Shown: in pieces, positions 56,388-64,000 of the stretch | Numbering within the stretch: the stretch's first letter is position 1 | How the letters are laid out: each line of letters begins with the position of its first letter | Source of the DNA: Paracoccus alcaliphilus | Lineage (GTDB): Bacteria; Pseudomonadota; Alphaproteobacteria; Rhodobacterales; Rhodobacteraceae | NCBI RefSeq assembly: GCF_028553725.1 | Contig: NZ_CP067124.1 | Coordinates: 2,180,001 to 2,244,000 of the forward strand | DNA length: 64,000 bases | Direction: 5' to 3' | Program-made: the position numbers and the translations under genes | The notes under the pieces: model-generated | The model's database searches: none | Told to the model about the DNA's origin: nothing | The model's input: only the letters and a program-made list of their open reading frames with translations

Positions 56388-57266
56388 ATGAGTTCGATTT
56401 CACAGGAAGTTCCGCAGAATGAACCGGCAAAACCGGAAAACCCGCCCCTGAAGGTCGCGCGCCTGCGGCTTGACCGCGGGGCGGCAGCGCATGCGGCGAT
56501 ATCCGAGAACGATCACCTGTCGCGCTGGGGCGGGCTGAAGCCTCTGGTGCTGGATCCTGAAACGCTGGCGCGCCATCACCTTTATGCGGATGGAGAGGAC
56601 AGTAATATCGTCGCCCGGTTCGATTTCCTGCGCACGATGGTTTCGGGGGCGATGAAGGAACATGGCATCCTGCGGCTGGGCGTCTGCGCCCCGACGGCGG
56701 GTTGTGGGGCGTCCTTCGTAGCGGCCAATCTGGCGCTGTCACTGGCGCGGCGCCCCTCGGCTCGGGTGGTGCTAGCCGATATGGACCTGCGCCGCCCCAG
56801 CCTTGCCCGTCTGTTCGGGGTAACCGCGCCGGGGGCCTTGGCAGATGTCCTGTCGGGCCGGCGTTCGGCTGCCGAGCATCTGCGGCTGGCCCGTCACAAT
56901 CTGGCGGTGCTGCTGAACAGCCAGCCGGCCATGAACAGCGCCGAGATATTGCAGGAACCCGCGACCGGGCTGGCCCTGCGCGAGATTCGCGACCATTTCG
57001 GCCCGACCGCCGAAATCTATGACCTGCCGCCGCTTTTGGGCTCGGATCAGGCGCTTTCGATCCTGCCCGAGATGGACGGCATCCTGCTGGTGGCCGATGG
57101 CACGGTGACCACCGCCGCCGACATGCGCGCGGTCGAGCGGCTGTGCGAGGGGCGCACGACGCTGGTCGGGCTGGTTCTCAACCGGGGCGAGATCCGCCAG
57201 CCCCTTCACGTCGCCATTGCCAGTTTTTTCGGGCGCCTGTTCGGGCGCCGCAACGGTTCGGGTTAA
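56388..57266 (+). CDS. CpsD/CapB-like ATPase with degenerate Walker A
   Basis: A 292-residue protein of the polysaccharide-copolymerase ATPase family. Walker A' is VVLADMDLRRPSLARLFG, and the fold matches tyrosine-kinase CpsD. The P-loop, usually with GxGK(S/T), reads APTAGCGASFVAANLALSLA: the Lys is Ala. So ATP binding is doubtful; it may act as a pseudo-kinase partner. No Tyr-rich tail is present. It is three bases ahead of the Wzz-like gene. Confidence 0.82.
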   Translation: MSSISQEVPQNEPAKPENPPLKVARLRLDRGAAAHAAISENDHLSRWGGLKPLVLDPETLARHHLYADGEDSNIVARFDFLRTMVSGAMKEHGILRLGVCAPTAGCGASFVAANLALSLARRPSARVVLADMDLRRPSLARLFGVTAPGALADVLSGRRSAAEHLRLARHNLAVLLNSQPAMNSAEILQEPATGLALREIRDHFGPTAEIYDLPPLLGSDQALSILPEMDGILLVADGTVTTAADMRAVERLCEGRTTLVGLVLNRGEIRQPLHVAIASFFGRLFGRRNGSG

Positions 57267-57269
57267 GTC

Positions 57270-58493
57270 ATGATCACCATCGGTTCCCTTGGCGATATCG
57301 TCAGCATCATCCGGCGGCGTTTCTGGGTGATGGCGATCATCATTCTGATCGGGGCGGCATGCAGCTTTTTCTATGCCAAAAGCCGTCCGCACAGTTATGG
57401 CGCCTCGGCCTTGATGCAGATCGAGACCCCGCGCGGCGGCGTTGCCGAGGATCCGCGCGGCAGCACGCCCCGGATCGCCGCAGCCTATTGGTTGCAACTG
57501 GTGCAGGCCCGGCTGATGGTGCGCGACAATATTCTGGAACTGACGGATCGTTTCGGCCTGTTCACCGATATTCCGGGCCTCAGCGACGAACAAAGGATAG
57601 GTCTGTTCGCCAGTGCGATCCGCATCGATTCGGTGACCGGAGGCACCGGCCTTGGCGCAGAGCAATGGCCGGGTATCCTGCGGGTGACTGCGACGATGCC
57701 TTCGGCGCAGCTGGCGGCCGATGTGGCAAATGAGTTGGCCAACAAGGTGCTGGAGATGAATGCCAGCACCCAGACCGAACGCGCGCTGGAAACGCTGCGC
57801 TTCTACAGCGAGGAAGAGCGGCGCCTGCTGGAGCAGATCGACCGGGTCGAGCAGGAGGTGGCCGCCTTCCGTAATGAGAATCTGGAATTCCTGCCCACTG
57901 CGCTGGACAACCGGCCCGAAGAACTGCTCTCGATCGATCAGGAGCTCAGTTCGATCGACGCGCAATTGCTGGGAGAGCGGGCGCAACTGGCGGAGCTGGC
58001 GGCCAAGGCCCCGCTCAGCTCGGTCGAGCAGCGCACGCATGAACGAATCACGGGTCAGGTCGAGGTGTTGCTGGCCCGGCAAGACCAGTTGCGCAGCCGG
58101 GCCGAGGAGATCCGCGGCTCGGGCCAGCGCACGGCCAATGCCGAGGCACAGATGGCCGCATTTGACCGGCGCCTGACATTGCTGCGCGGCCAGATGACGG
58201 AAGCCGCCGCCCGCCGCGCCGGGGCCGAGACCGCACAACGCATGGATGAGGAATATCGCAACGATCAGTTCATCCTGCTGGAGAGGGCGGCACCGCCGCA
58301 ATACCCGCTGGATTCCACAAGGCGCAAGCTGATGGTGATGGGGCTGGCGGCATCGATGCTGCTGGCGGGGCTGGTCGCGCTGGGGCTGGAGTTCCTGCGC
58401 CCGGTACTGCGCTCTCCTTCGCAAATCGAGCAGGCATCGGGCCTGCGCCCGGTGGTGACACTGCCAACCTTGCCAAAGCACCGCAAAGGCTGA
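57270..58493 (+). CDS. Wzz/GumC-like polysaccharide co-polymerase
   Basis: A 407-residue membrane protein: one N-terminal span (residues about 18-38), a large periplasmic coiled coil (residues 160-330), and a second span near residue 350 followed by a short cytoplasmic tail. It controls polymer length and export with the upstream ATPase. The Wzz motif FYAKSRPHSYGASALMQIE after the first span is recognisable. Co-transcribed with the ATPase. Confidence 0.87.
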   Translation: MITIGSLGDIVSIIRRRFWVMAIIILIGAACSFFYAKSRPHSYGASALMQIETPRGGVAEDPRGSTPRIAAAYWLQLVQARLMVRDNILELTDRFGLFTDIPGLSDEQRIGLFASAIRIDSVTGGTGLGAEQWPGILRVTATMPSAQLAADVANELANKVLEMNASTQTERALETLRFYSEEERRLLEQIDRVEQEVAAFRNENLEFLPTALDNRPEELLSIDQELSSIDAQLLGERAQLAELAAKAPLSSVEQRTHERITGQVEVLLARQDQLRSRAEEIRGSGQRTANAEAQMAAFDRRLTLLRGQMTEAAARRAGAETAQRMDEEYRNDQFILLERAAPPQYPLDSTRRKLMVMGLAASMLLAGLVALGLEFLRPVLRSPSQIEQASGLRPVVTLPTLPKHRKG

Positions 58494-58557
58494 CTGCGCT
58501 CCAGTCTGTCCAAGCCGCTTCATCTTATGAGGACGACATGACGCCGAGGATATTTCG

Positions 58558-59320
58558 ATGTCTGCCGCTTCTGATACGATACAGACTGATGCAGGCGAAT
58601 TGCTGCTGGCGAATTGTGGGGCGATGCGCGTCATCAACTTGTCATCTCGACGCGACCGGAGGCAAGAATTCCAGCAGCAATACAGCCCATCTGATTGTCG
58701 TGAAATCACCCGGACATTGAGTTATTCGACGCGGTGCGCCCCACCGATGCCGGGCCGTTTTCTTCGATAGGTGCGCGCGGCTGCTTTCTCAGCCATCTGG
58801 CGATCTTGCAGCAGGCGCTGGACGGCGGTGCCGAAACTGTTCTGATCTGCGAGGACGATCTGAACTGCACCCGTGATTTTACGGAACGCGCACCTACGAC
58901 CCTTGCCGCACTGGCGCGGGAGGATTGGGCGATCTTCTATGGTTTTTCCACGCCTGACATGGCGGGCGTCACGCCGTTGGGAAGCGGGCTGGGACTGTTG
59001 GACCCTGGCCAGGGGCTTGTCTGCGCGCATTTCATTGCCTTTCGTCGTCCGGCTATCGAGATGCTCGTCCCTTTTTTCGGGCGATACTCGCCCGTGCGCC
59101 GGGTGATCCGGAGCGCGGGCCAATGCATGTCGATGGCGCCTATAGTTGGTTCCGTGCCAGTTATCCACAGTTAAGAACCCTGGTGGCGATCCCGGCACTT
59201 GGCTATCAGCGGGCGTCGCGCACGGATATCGCTTCCCTTTCCCTGAAGGACGAGGTGCCGGTTCTGCGAGAGTTGATCGGTCTGCTTCGGCGGTGGAAGA
59301 ACAGGTTAAGGGGCGGCTGA
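58558..59320 (+). pseudogene. Broken GT25-family glycosyltransferase gene
   Basis: Three frames carry one protein: MRVINLSSRRDRRQEF from 58624, then ARGCFLSHLAILQQ and VLICEDDLNCTRDF (58734 on), then HVDGAYSWFRASYPQLRTL (59123 on). VINLSSRRDR, FLSHL and EDD are family 25 hallmarks (LPS galactosyltransferase type). At least two frameshifts, near 58710 and 59085, destroy the gene. Decay fits its place beside IS remnants. Confidence 0.85.
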
Positions 59321-59416
59321 CAGTAGCGATGCCCGCAGATACAATGAGGTCTGTCGTGTCTGGAGATAGGCATGATCTGCCCGAATACTGATTCAGAACG
59401 GGCGAACCTGTTCTGC

Positions 59417-59818
59417 GGCATTGTTGCAGAAGTCGTTTTCAGGACATAATGCCGCTTTTCCCGGCTGAGTTCATGCCACGCGTTCGATCTGGGCGGTGCC
59501 GAGGGCATTGAAGCGGTTCATCAGGGCCACGCGGATGTGGATCTCGGCTGTCTGACGGTCGGGGTCCCTCGAGGCGATCCGCTCGCCGAAGGATTTCAGG
59601 TTCCTCATCCGGGCCTCGACCCGGCTGCGGACATGGTCGCCGGACCATCTTTTCCAAATCGTCCGGCCGAGGCGCCGGGTTGCCCTCAGGATGTCGTTGC
59701 GGGCCAGGGCAGCGGGGCAATCTTCTTTCCAGAGGCGGCCATTTCTGCGGATGAGAATGATCCCTGTGCCACCGCGCGCGAGGATCGCCGAATGGCAACG
59801 GCGGGTATGCGAATGCGC
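59417..59818 (-). pseudogene. IS5-family remnant: right-hand transposase part
   Basis: Left end GGCATTGTTGCAGAA, then minus-strand codons for the last ~115 residues of an IS5 transposase (TRRCHSAILARGG to ALGTAQIERVA, stop at 59471), open in one frame. It breaks off near 59818, where phage portal sequence begins. The N-terminal half is missing. Bases 59321-59416 hold nothing recognisable. Confidence 0.85.
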
Positions 59819-59819
59819 C

Positions 59820-60361
59820 GCTTGGCTCTAGCGTCGTGCCGTTCCCTGAAAGCACGGGCAACCGATCTGGAGACGCTGGCACGGGGCTTCAAAGGGCGTC
59901 GTGGGCGCGTCCTGCTGCGTGAGTCTGTCAACGTCGCGGCGCAGGGCAGCGTTGCCCCCAATGGCGACTGGCGACCGCAGGGGCTGACCCCGAACCTAGA
60001 AGCCAGCATGGCAACCCAGAACTGGAAGGCCGCGCGGGATAGCGTCCTGACCGCGTTCGGCATCCTACCGGGTGGCTTTGATGCGGCGACGACCGGGCCG
60101 ATGGTGCGCGAGGTGCAGCGGCATCTGGCAGGCTGGACGTTGCAGCCAATGGCGATGCTCATGGCCGATGAAGCCAGCGAGAAGCTGGGCGGCAAGATCG
60201 AAATCGACGTGATGCGCCCTGTCCAAGCCTATGACGTGTCTGGCCGTGCCCGTGCGATGGCAACGCTGATCCAAGGGCTGGCACAGGCGAAGGAGGCGGG
60301 CATTGATCCTGATGCTGCCCTGCGGCTTGTGAACTGGGGTAAAGACGATGGGGCATTCTGA
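59820..60361 (+). pseudogene. C-terminal part of a phage portal protein
   Basis: About 180 codons, lacking the N-terminal half, encode LEASMATQNWKAARDSVLTA, GILPGGFDAATTGPMVREVQ and SGRARAMATLIQGLAQAKEA, matching the C-terminal region of HK97-type portal proteins. The junction with the IS5 remnant lies at about 59819. It shows that a tailed-phage prophage once lay here. The next gene overlaps its end by 14 bases. Confidence 0.72.
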
Positions 60362-60755
60362 TCCAGAGGCAGGCTGTCGGCGTTTCCCTATGGTTGAGTG
60401 CGATCCCCCCGAGGTGTTCTATTGGGGGGATGAGATCGACCAAGAGACAGCCCGCAGCCTTTCCTTGCCGCGATACTTTACAGGCAAGCCCTGCAAATGG
60501 GGTCATGTATCAGAACGATGGGTGAAGGGCGGGACGTGCATTACCTGCCATCACGCCAGACGCGGGACTGATGAGTGGCACGACCACATGTCGCAGAAAT
60601 ACCTTGCCGATGAAGCGTATCGCGAGGGGAAGCTGGCATGGCTCAAGCAGAACAGGCCGCGAATCCGCGAACAGCGTCGGGAACGCTACAGGACTGATCC
60701 GGCATATCGCGAGGCGAAACGGCTGGAAAATGCGCGGCGAGGGAAGGCAACCTAA
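60348..60755 (+). CDS. Truncated phage protein, HNH-endonuclease-like N-terminus
   Basis: 135 residues ending at a stop formed by the IS630 insertion (TAA at the TA target). GKPCKWGHVSERWVKGGTCI plus ITCHH is a C-x2-GH...CxxC cluster that often precedes HNH catalytic domains in phages; the following basic helix (RIREQRRERYRTDPAYREAK) fits. The expected C-terminal catalytic region is missing. Could be inactive. Confidence 0.6.
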   Translation: MGHSDPEAGCRRFPMVECDPPEVFYWGDEIDQETARSLSLPRYFTGKPCKWGHVSERWVKGGTCITCHHARRGTDEWHDHMSQKYLADEAYREGKLAWLKQNRPRIREQRRERYRTDPAYREAKRLENARRGKAT

Positions 60756-60767
60756 AGCATTTCTGTT

Positions 60768-61370
60768 TTAACCTGCGACATATCCTGCGGCCTTGAAGTA
60801 GTTCCAACATTCGCCGGGATCGAAGAGATCACAGACTTCGCCGATGGCCTTGAAGACGTCGGTAAATGTTCTTGCCCCGATCCTGCGCAGGTGCGCCTTG
60901 AGTTTTGCGAATGCCATTTCGATGGGGTTCAGGTCCGGCGAATATGGCGGCAGATAGAGAAACCAGCAGCGATGGGCACGCAGAGCCTCGGCAGCCTGCT
61001 TGTTGTGGTGGGTGGCAAGGTTGTCGAGGATCACCACGGTTCCCGGCTCGATCTCCGGGATCAGGACCTCGCGAACCCAGGCTGCGAAGGCGGGGCCGTC
61101 CATTGCGCCCCGGATGCACCAGGGCGCAATCAGGGCATCCGGTGTGAGCCCGGCAATCAGGGTCTGTGTTCCCCAGCTGCCGAAGGGCGCATCCATGGTC
61201 AGGCGTGTGCCGCGCAGGGCACGACCCCGCAGACGGGTGAGATTGGTCTTCACTGAGGTCTCGTCTATGAAAACCACGCGTTCCGGCCGATCCGCGATGG
61301 CTGGCAAGCGATGCTCGAACCAATCGGTTCGCCGCTGTCTTACCCTGGCACCACGGCGTTCGGCGGCCAC
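60768..61370 (-). CDS. IS630 transposase, catalytic part, copy 2
   Basis: 200 residues, DDE domain, identical by eye to copy 1 except FAAWV for FATWV. All catalytic segments (FIDETSV, LDNLATHH, DLNPIEM) are kept. It depends on -1 frameshifting from orfA. Without the element's 5' end transposition of this copy is doubtful, but the enzyme could act in trans. Confidence 0.85.
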   Translation of the reverse strand: MAAERRGARVRQRRTDWFEHRLPAIADRPERVVFIDETSVKTNLTRLRGRALRGTRLTMDAPFGSWGTQTLIAGLTPDALIAPWCIRGAMDGPAFAAWVREVLIPEIEPGTVVILDNLATHHNKQAAEALRAHRCWFLYLPPYSPDLNPIEMAFAKLKAHLRRIGARTFTDVFKAIGEVCDLFDPGECWNYFKAAGYVAG

Positions 61371-61726
61371 CAGCGACTTTTTTTATAGGTGAACCCAAGC
61401 CGCGACAGCAGACTGGCAATGGACGAGTGATGGACACGAACGCCTTCCGCTGCGATCAGCGCGTCCCTGAGTTCGAACAGCGTGATGTCGGGATCCTGTG
61501 CGAGCAGTTCCTCAAAAAAGGCCCGGTGCGGGGCAAGCTTTCCATGCCCTTTGGGACGTCCCTGGGGCAATGGTTCGGCATGCCCCCTGGTCCTGATCGC
61601 CCGGCCCCAACGTGCTCCGGTCGCCGGCGAGAGTTTCAGCCGCAGCGCCGCCGCCCGACCGCTTAAACCCTCCTCGATATATCGCTGAAACCGCGTCCGG
61701 AGGGCCGACGGCAATGGTGCTGACAT
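61340..61726 (-). CDS. IS630 transposase, N-terminal part, copy 2
   Basis: 128 residues, starting MSAPLPSALRTRFQRYIEEG, identical by eye to copy 1 except Ile for Val in ALIAAEGV. The open frame runs upstream into IS66 for 200 codons but that part is IS66 sequence read backwards and is not counted. Its own promoter is probably lost; an outward promoter of IS66 might replace it. Confidence 0.8.
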   Translation of the reverse strand: MSAPLPSALRTRFQRYIEEGLSGRAAALRLKLSPATGARWGRAIRTRGHAEPLPQGRPKGHGKLAPHRAFFEELLAQDPDITLFELRDALIAAEGVRVHHSSIASLLSRLGFTYKKSRWWPPNAVVPG

Positions 61727-61807
61727 GATCGTAAGCGCGACGCCGATCCCCTCCTGCCATTTTTGAGTTGATGCCTTCATTCTCCACGCACATGTGCGGC
61801 GGAGGTT

Positions 61808-62248
61808 TTGGATTTGGAGAGAGACGGCAAAATGGGCGTCCAATTGGACGGCTCTATAGGCGTCGGGGTCTCGCGGCTTGAGGTGATCGGGGGGCCAAGC
61901 GGTCGTCGGCGGCGGACGAAGGCAGAGCGGGCGCGGATCGCGGCGGAGAGCATGATGCCCGGGGTGACGGTCGCAGATACTGCGCGCAAGCACGGCACGA
62001 CCCGCTGGCAGATTTACGATTGGCGCAAGCAGATACGCAAAGGTAATTTGGTGGTGCCCGAAAGCGTGGCGGCCTTGCCGTTCTTCGCGGAACTGGTGGT
62101 TGATGACAGCGCGACTGAGGCTTCGGCGGCCGTCCCCGGGTCTGATCTCGAAATCGTGGTGGGCGACATCGTCATCCGCGCGGGTCCTGGTGTCGACGAG
62201 GGCCAACTGACCCGGGCAATCCGCGCGGCACGGGCAGCGGCGTCGTGA
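61808..62248 (+). CDS. tnpA: IS66 TnpA
   Basis: A 146-residue accessory protein with a helix-turn-helix (SRLEVIGGPSGRRRRTKAER and TVADTARKHGTTRWQIYDWR) of the TnpA/IS3 OrfA type, and a C-terminal beta-rich half. Needed for IS66 transposition. Its stop overlaps tnpB by four bases. The first 75 codons are duplicated at 45814-46038. Confidence 0.9.
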   Translation: MDLERDGKMGVQLDGSIGVGVSRLEVIGGPSGRRRRTKAERARIAAESMMPGVTVADTARKHGTTRWQIYDWRKQIRKGNLVVPESVAALPFFAELVVDDSATEASAAVPGSDLEIVVGDIVIRAGPGVDEGQLTRAIRAARAAAS

Positions 62249-62601
62249 TGTTCGGCCAGGGCGGCCCGGTGAAGGTCTTCGTGGCGACCCGGCCTGTCGA
62301 CTTTCGCAAGGGGATCGACGGTCTGGCACTGGCGGTGCAGGAGATGTTCGGGATGGACCCGTTCTGCGGAGCCGCCTTTGTGTTCCGAGCGAAGCGGGCG
62401 GATCGGATCAAGCTCTTGATCTGGGATCAGACCGGGATGGTGCTGGTTCACAAGCGGCTCGAGGGCGGCAAGTTCGTCTGGCCACAGGTGCGCGACGGGG
62501 TCATGCGCATGTCCGGAGCGCAGTTTGCAGCGCTGTTTGAGGGCGTGGATTGGCGGCTGGTCCGACCCGAACGGGCGCGGCGCCCGCTGGCGGCGGGGTG
62601 A
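62245..62601 (+). CDS. tnpB: IS66 TnpB (Orf2)
   Basis: A 118-residue IS66 Orf2 protein: VFVATRPVDFRKGIDGLALA is its fingerprint, followed by FVFRAKRADRIKLLIWDQTG. It is needed for transposition, with unknown biochemical role. Coupled to tnpA by an ATGA overlap; tnpC starts 69 bases later. Confidence 0.93.
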   Translation: MMFGQGGPVKVFVATRPVDFRKGIDGLALAVQEMFGMDPFCGAAFVFRAKRADRIKLLIWDQTGMVLVHKRLEGGKFVWPQVRDGVMRMSGAQFAALFEGVDWRLVRPERARRPLAAG

Positions 62602-62669
62602 CTGGCAGGCTGCGTCGAAACGCCTGTTTTTGCTGGCCTGCAAGGGCATCCTGTGATTCACTTCCCGCC

Positions 62670-64000
62670 ATGGAAACAGCTGATCTTGCGCGCGAAAACG
62701 CCCTGCTGAAGGCCCGCCTCGCCGAGGTGGAGGCGACGCTGGCCGAGACGCAAGAGGCCAATCGGCGGCTGCAGGATATCCTGCACGCGGCGCAGCGCGA
62801 GAAATTCGGCAAGCGCTCCGAAAAGCTCTCGCCCGACCAGTTCAACCTGCCCCTGGAAGATGCCGAATTTGCTCAAGGTGTGCTCGAGGCAGCACAAGAA
62901 AAGGCCGAAGCGGCGATGCAGCGGGCGCGCGGGGAAACACCCCGCAAGCCCAAGCGCAACCGCGGGCATCTGCCGTCCCATCTGCCTCGGGTTGAGCGCG
63001 TGATCGAGCCTGCCAGCACGCTCTGTCCCTGCGGTTGCGGCGAGATGTCCAGGATCGGGGAAGACGTGTCCGAACGTCTCGACGTGATCCCCGCCCAGTT
63101 CCGGGTGCTGGTCACGCGGCGCCCGAAATACGCCTGCCGCCGTTGCTCGCAAGCTGTCGCGCAGGCCCATGCCCCCGAGCATGTCGTGCCCGGCGGGCTG
63201 CCCACGGAACTCTTCATCGCCTGGATTATCGTCTCGAAGTTCGGTGACCACCTGCCGTTTTATCGGCAGGCCGAGATCTTCAAGCGGCAAGGGATCGATC
63301 TGGACCGCGGCACACTCGGCAACTGGGTCGGGCGCGCCTGTTTCCACCTGATGCCCGTCATCAACCAGATGCGTGCCCATCTGCGTGGCGCAGACCGCAT
63401 CTTCGTGGATGAAACCCGCGCGCCGGTGCTGGAACCGGGCCTGAAACGCACCAAGAGCGGATTCTTCTGGGCCGTCGTATCCGATGATCGCGGCCATGGC
63501 GGGGCTGGCCCACCCATCGTGCTCTTCCACTATGCCCCTGGCCGGGGTAAGGCGCATCCGCTGAACTTCCTCGCCGGATACCACGGCCGCTTCCTGCAAT
63601 GCGACGCCTACCAGTCCTACAACGCGATGACCGAGATCGCGCGCGACAATGGCCCGTGGCAACTGGTCTATTGCTGGACCCATGTCCGCCGCCGCTTCGT
63701 AAAGCGCTTCGAGAGCGATGGTTCACCCATTGCCGAGGAAATGCTGCGCCAGATCGCGCTGCTTTATCAGATCGAGAAGTCCGTGCGGAGCAAGGAGGCC
63801 GCTATGCGCCTTGCTGCCCGGCGTGAGCATTCGGCCCCGATCATCGCGGCGCTGAAACCCTGGCTGGAAGCCCAACTCTCGCGCATACCGCAGAAATCCC
63901 AGCTTGCCGAAGACATCCGCTACTCCCTCGCGCACTGGCCCGGACTGATCCGCTTCCTCGAGCACGGCATGCTGGAACTCGACACCAACCCGGTCGAGAA
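62670..64000 (+). CDS. tnpC: IS66 transposase TnpC, runs off the window
   Basis: 443 codons are visible. An N-terminal leucine-rich coiled coil (ENALLKARLAEVEATLAE) is followed by a zinc-finger region (CPCGCGEM and CRRC) and the DDE domain with IFVDETRAPVLEPG and the CDAYQSYNAM segment, later YCWTHVRRRFVKRFESDGSP. The C-terminal part with the final Glu lies beyond the edge. The start is ATG eight bases after a TGATTCAC leader. Confidence 0.93.
   Translation, partial: METADLARENALLKARLAEVEATLAETQEANRRLQDILHAAQREKFGKRSEKLSPDQFNLPLEDAEFAQGVLEAAQEKAEAAMQRARGETPRKPKRNRGHLPSHLPRVERVIEPASTLCPCGCGEMSRIGEDVSERLDVIPAQFRVLVTRRPKYACRRCSQAVAQAHAPEHVVPGGLPTELFIAWIIVSKFGDHLPFYRQAEIFKRQGIDLDRGTLGNWVGRACFHLMPVINQMRAHLRGADRIFVDETRAPVLEPGLKRTKSGFFWAVVSDDRGHGGAGPPIVLFHYAPGRGKAHPLNFLAGYHGRFLQCDAYQSYNAMTEIARDNGPWQLVYCWTHVRRRFVKRFESDGSPIAEEMLRQIALLYQIEKSVRSKEAAMRLAARREHSAPIIAALKPWLEAQLSRIPQKSQLAEDIRYSLAHWPGLIRFLEHGMLELDTNPVE

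Larger units (their letters stand above)
60755..61730 (-). mobile_element. IS630-family element, copy 2, interrupted by IS66
   Basis: The right end (AAGCATTTCTGTTTTAACC, preceded by TA at 60753-60754) matches copy 1, and both transposase frames are present. The 5' end upstream of orfA is lost: just before the orfA ATG, IS66 begins. The missing end should lie beyond IS66 if it simply inserted. Orientation is opposite to copy 1. Confidence 0.88.
61731..64000 (+). mobile_element. IS66-family element, left end to window edge
   Basis: The left end GTAAGCGCGACGCCGATCCC is the IS66 hallmark. Three genes follow in the order tnpA-tnpB-tnpC. The eight bases before the end are ACATGATC, which should recur after the right end beyond the window if insertion was simple. 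It lies inside IS630 copy 2, so it is the younger insertion. Confidence 0.92.

Noticed and set aside
61340..62329. A 329-codon IS630 orfA frame
   Set aside because: The first 201 codons are IS66 sequence read backwards; the true orfA begins at 61726.

Overview
The window looks like chromosomal DNA from an alphaproteobacterium of the Rhodobacteraceae, most likely Paracoccus or a close relative. This rests on the high GC content, the purC neighbour that closely resembles the Paracoccus F1-ATPase zeta inhibitor (DUF1476), the ccoGHIS cluster with an FNR box, an RpoD/DnaG pair without rpsU, and the mix of IS630, IS5 and IS66 elements. Housekeeping genes (dnaG, rpoD, parE, purC, rplY) show that the backbone is chromosome. 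The species cannot be fixed from the sequence alone.

Layout. 1-4.4 kb is an insertion-sequence cluster: an IS630 element, a tRNA-Val 3' half, a broken IS5-superfamily transposase, an intact IS5 element and a truncated IS5. 4.4-10.1 kb holds a sugar kinase and a minus-strand operon TelA / DUF2927 lipoprotein / SPFH-GYF protein / zinc-ribbon membrane protein, probably an envelope or stress module. 10.2-17.7 kb is a fatty-acid oxidation block (multifunctional hydratase/dehydrogenase, thiolase, GST, secreted protein, acyl-CoA dehydrogenase) read from two MerR-type regulators, with a plausible MerR operator. 17.8-27.9 kb contains two thioesterases, a MATE exporter, the ATP synthase zeta inhibitor, purC-purS, an amino-acid-type ABC transporter coupled to a glutamine-synthetase-like ligase, a free-standing RTX protein and a phosphatase. 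27.9-41.2 kb holds an Hsp70-like protein, a DEAD-box helicase, ribosomal protein L25, an acyltransferase, LldD, dnaG, rpoD, rmuC, yjbQ and the selenocysteine tRNA gene.

Immediately after the tRNA-Sec gene lies an accessory island (41.2-46.5 kb): small coupled genes, a ribbon-helix-helix regulator with candidate operators, a protein with four zinc-knuckle repeats, an IS5 element, an IS66 fragment and an AAA+ ATPase remnant. The backbone resumes with ccoSIHG (cbb3 oxidase maturation), PPK2, parE and an exopolysaccharide locus (WecG-type and GT2 transferases, a CpsD-like ATPase, a Wzz-like protein, a decayed GT25 gene). From 59.4 kb to the end there is again mobile DNA: an IS5 remnant, the C-terminal part of a phage portal gene, a truncated phage gene, a second inverted IS630 copy, and an IS66 element that has jumped into it and runs off the window.

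The most interesting signals are structural: two 304-base IS66 ends in inverted orientation that could have inverted 46.1-61.7 kb and scattered a prophage; a cluster of seven GANTC sites with two palindromes in front of rpoD; an in-frame REP-like insertion inside ccoI; the zinc-knuckle array protein; a CpsD-like ATPase without the Walker A lysine; and the TelA/SPFH/zinc-ribbon operon. None can be proven from this sequence alone; decisive checks are listed with each finding.
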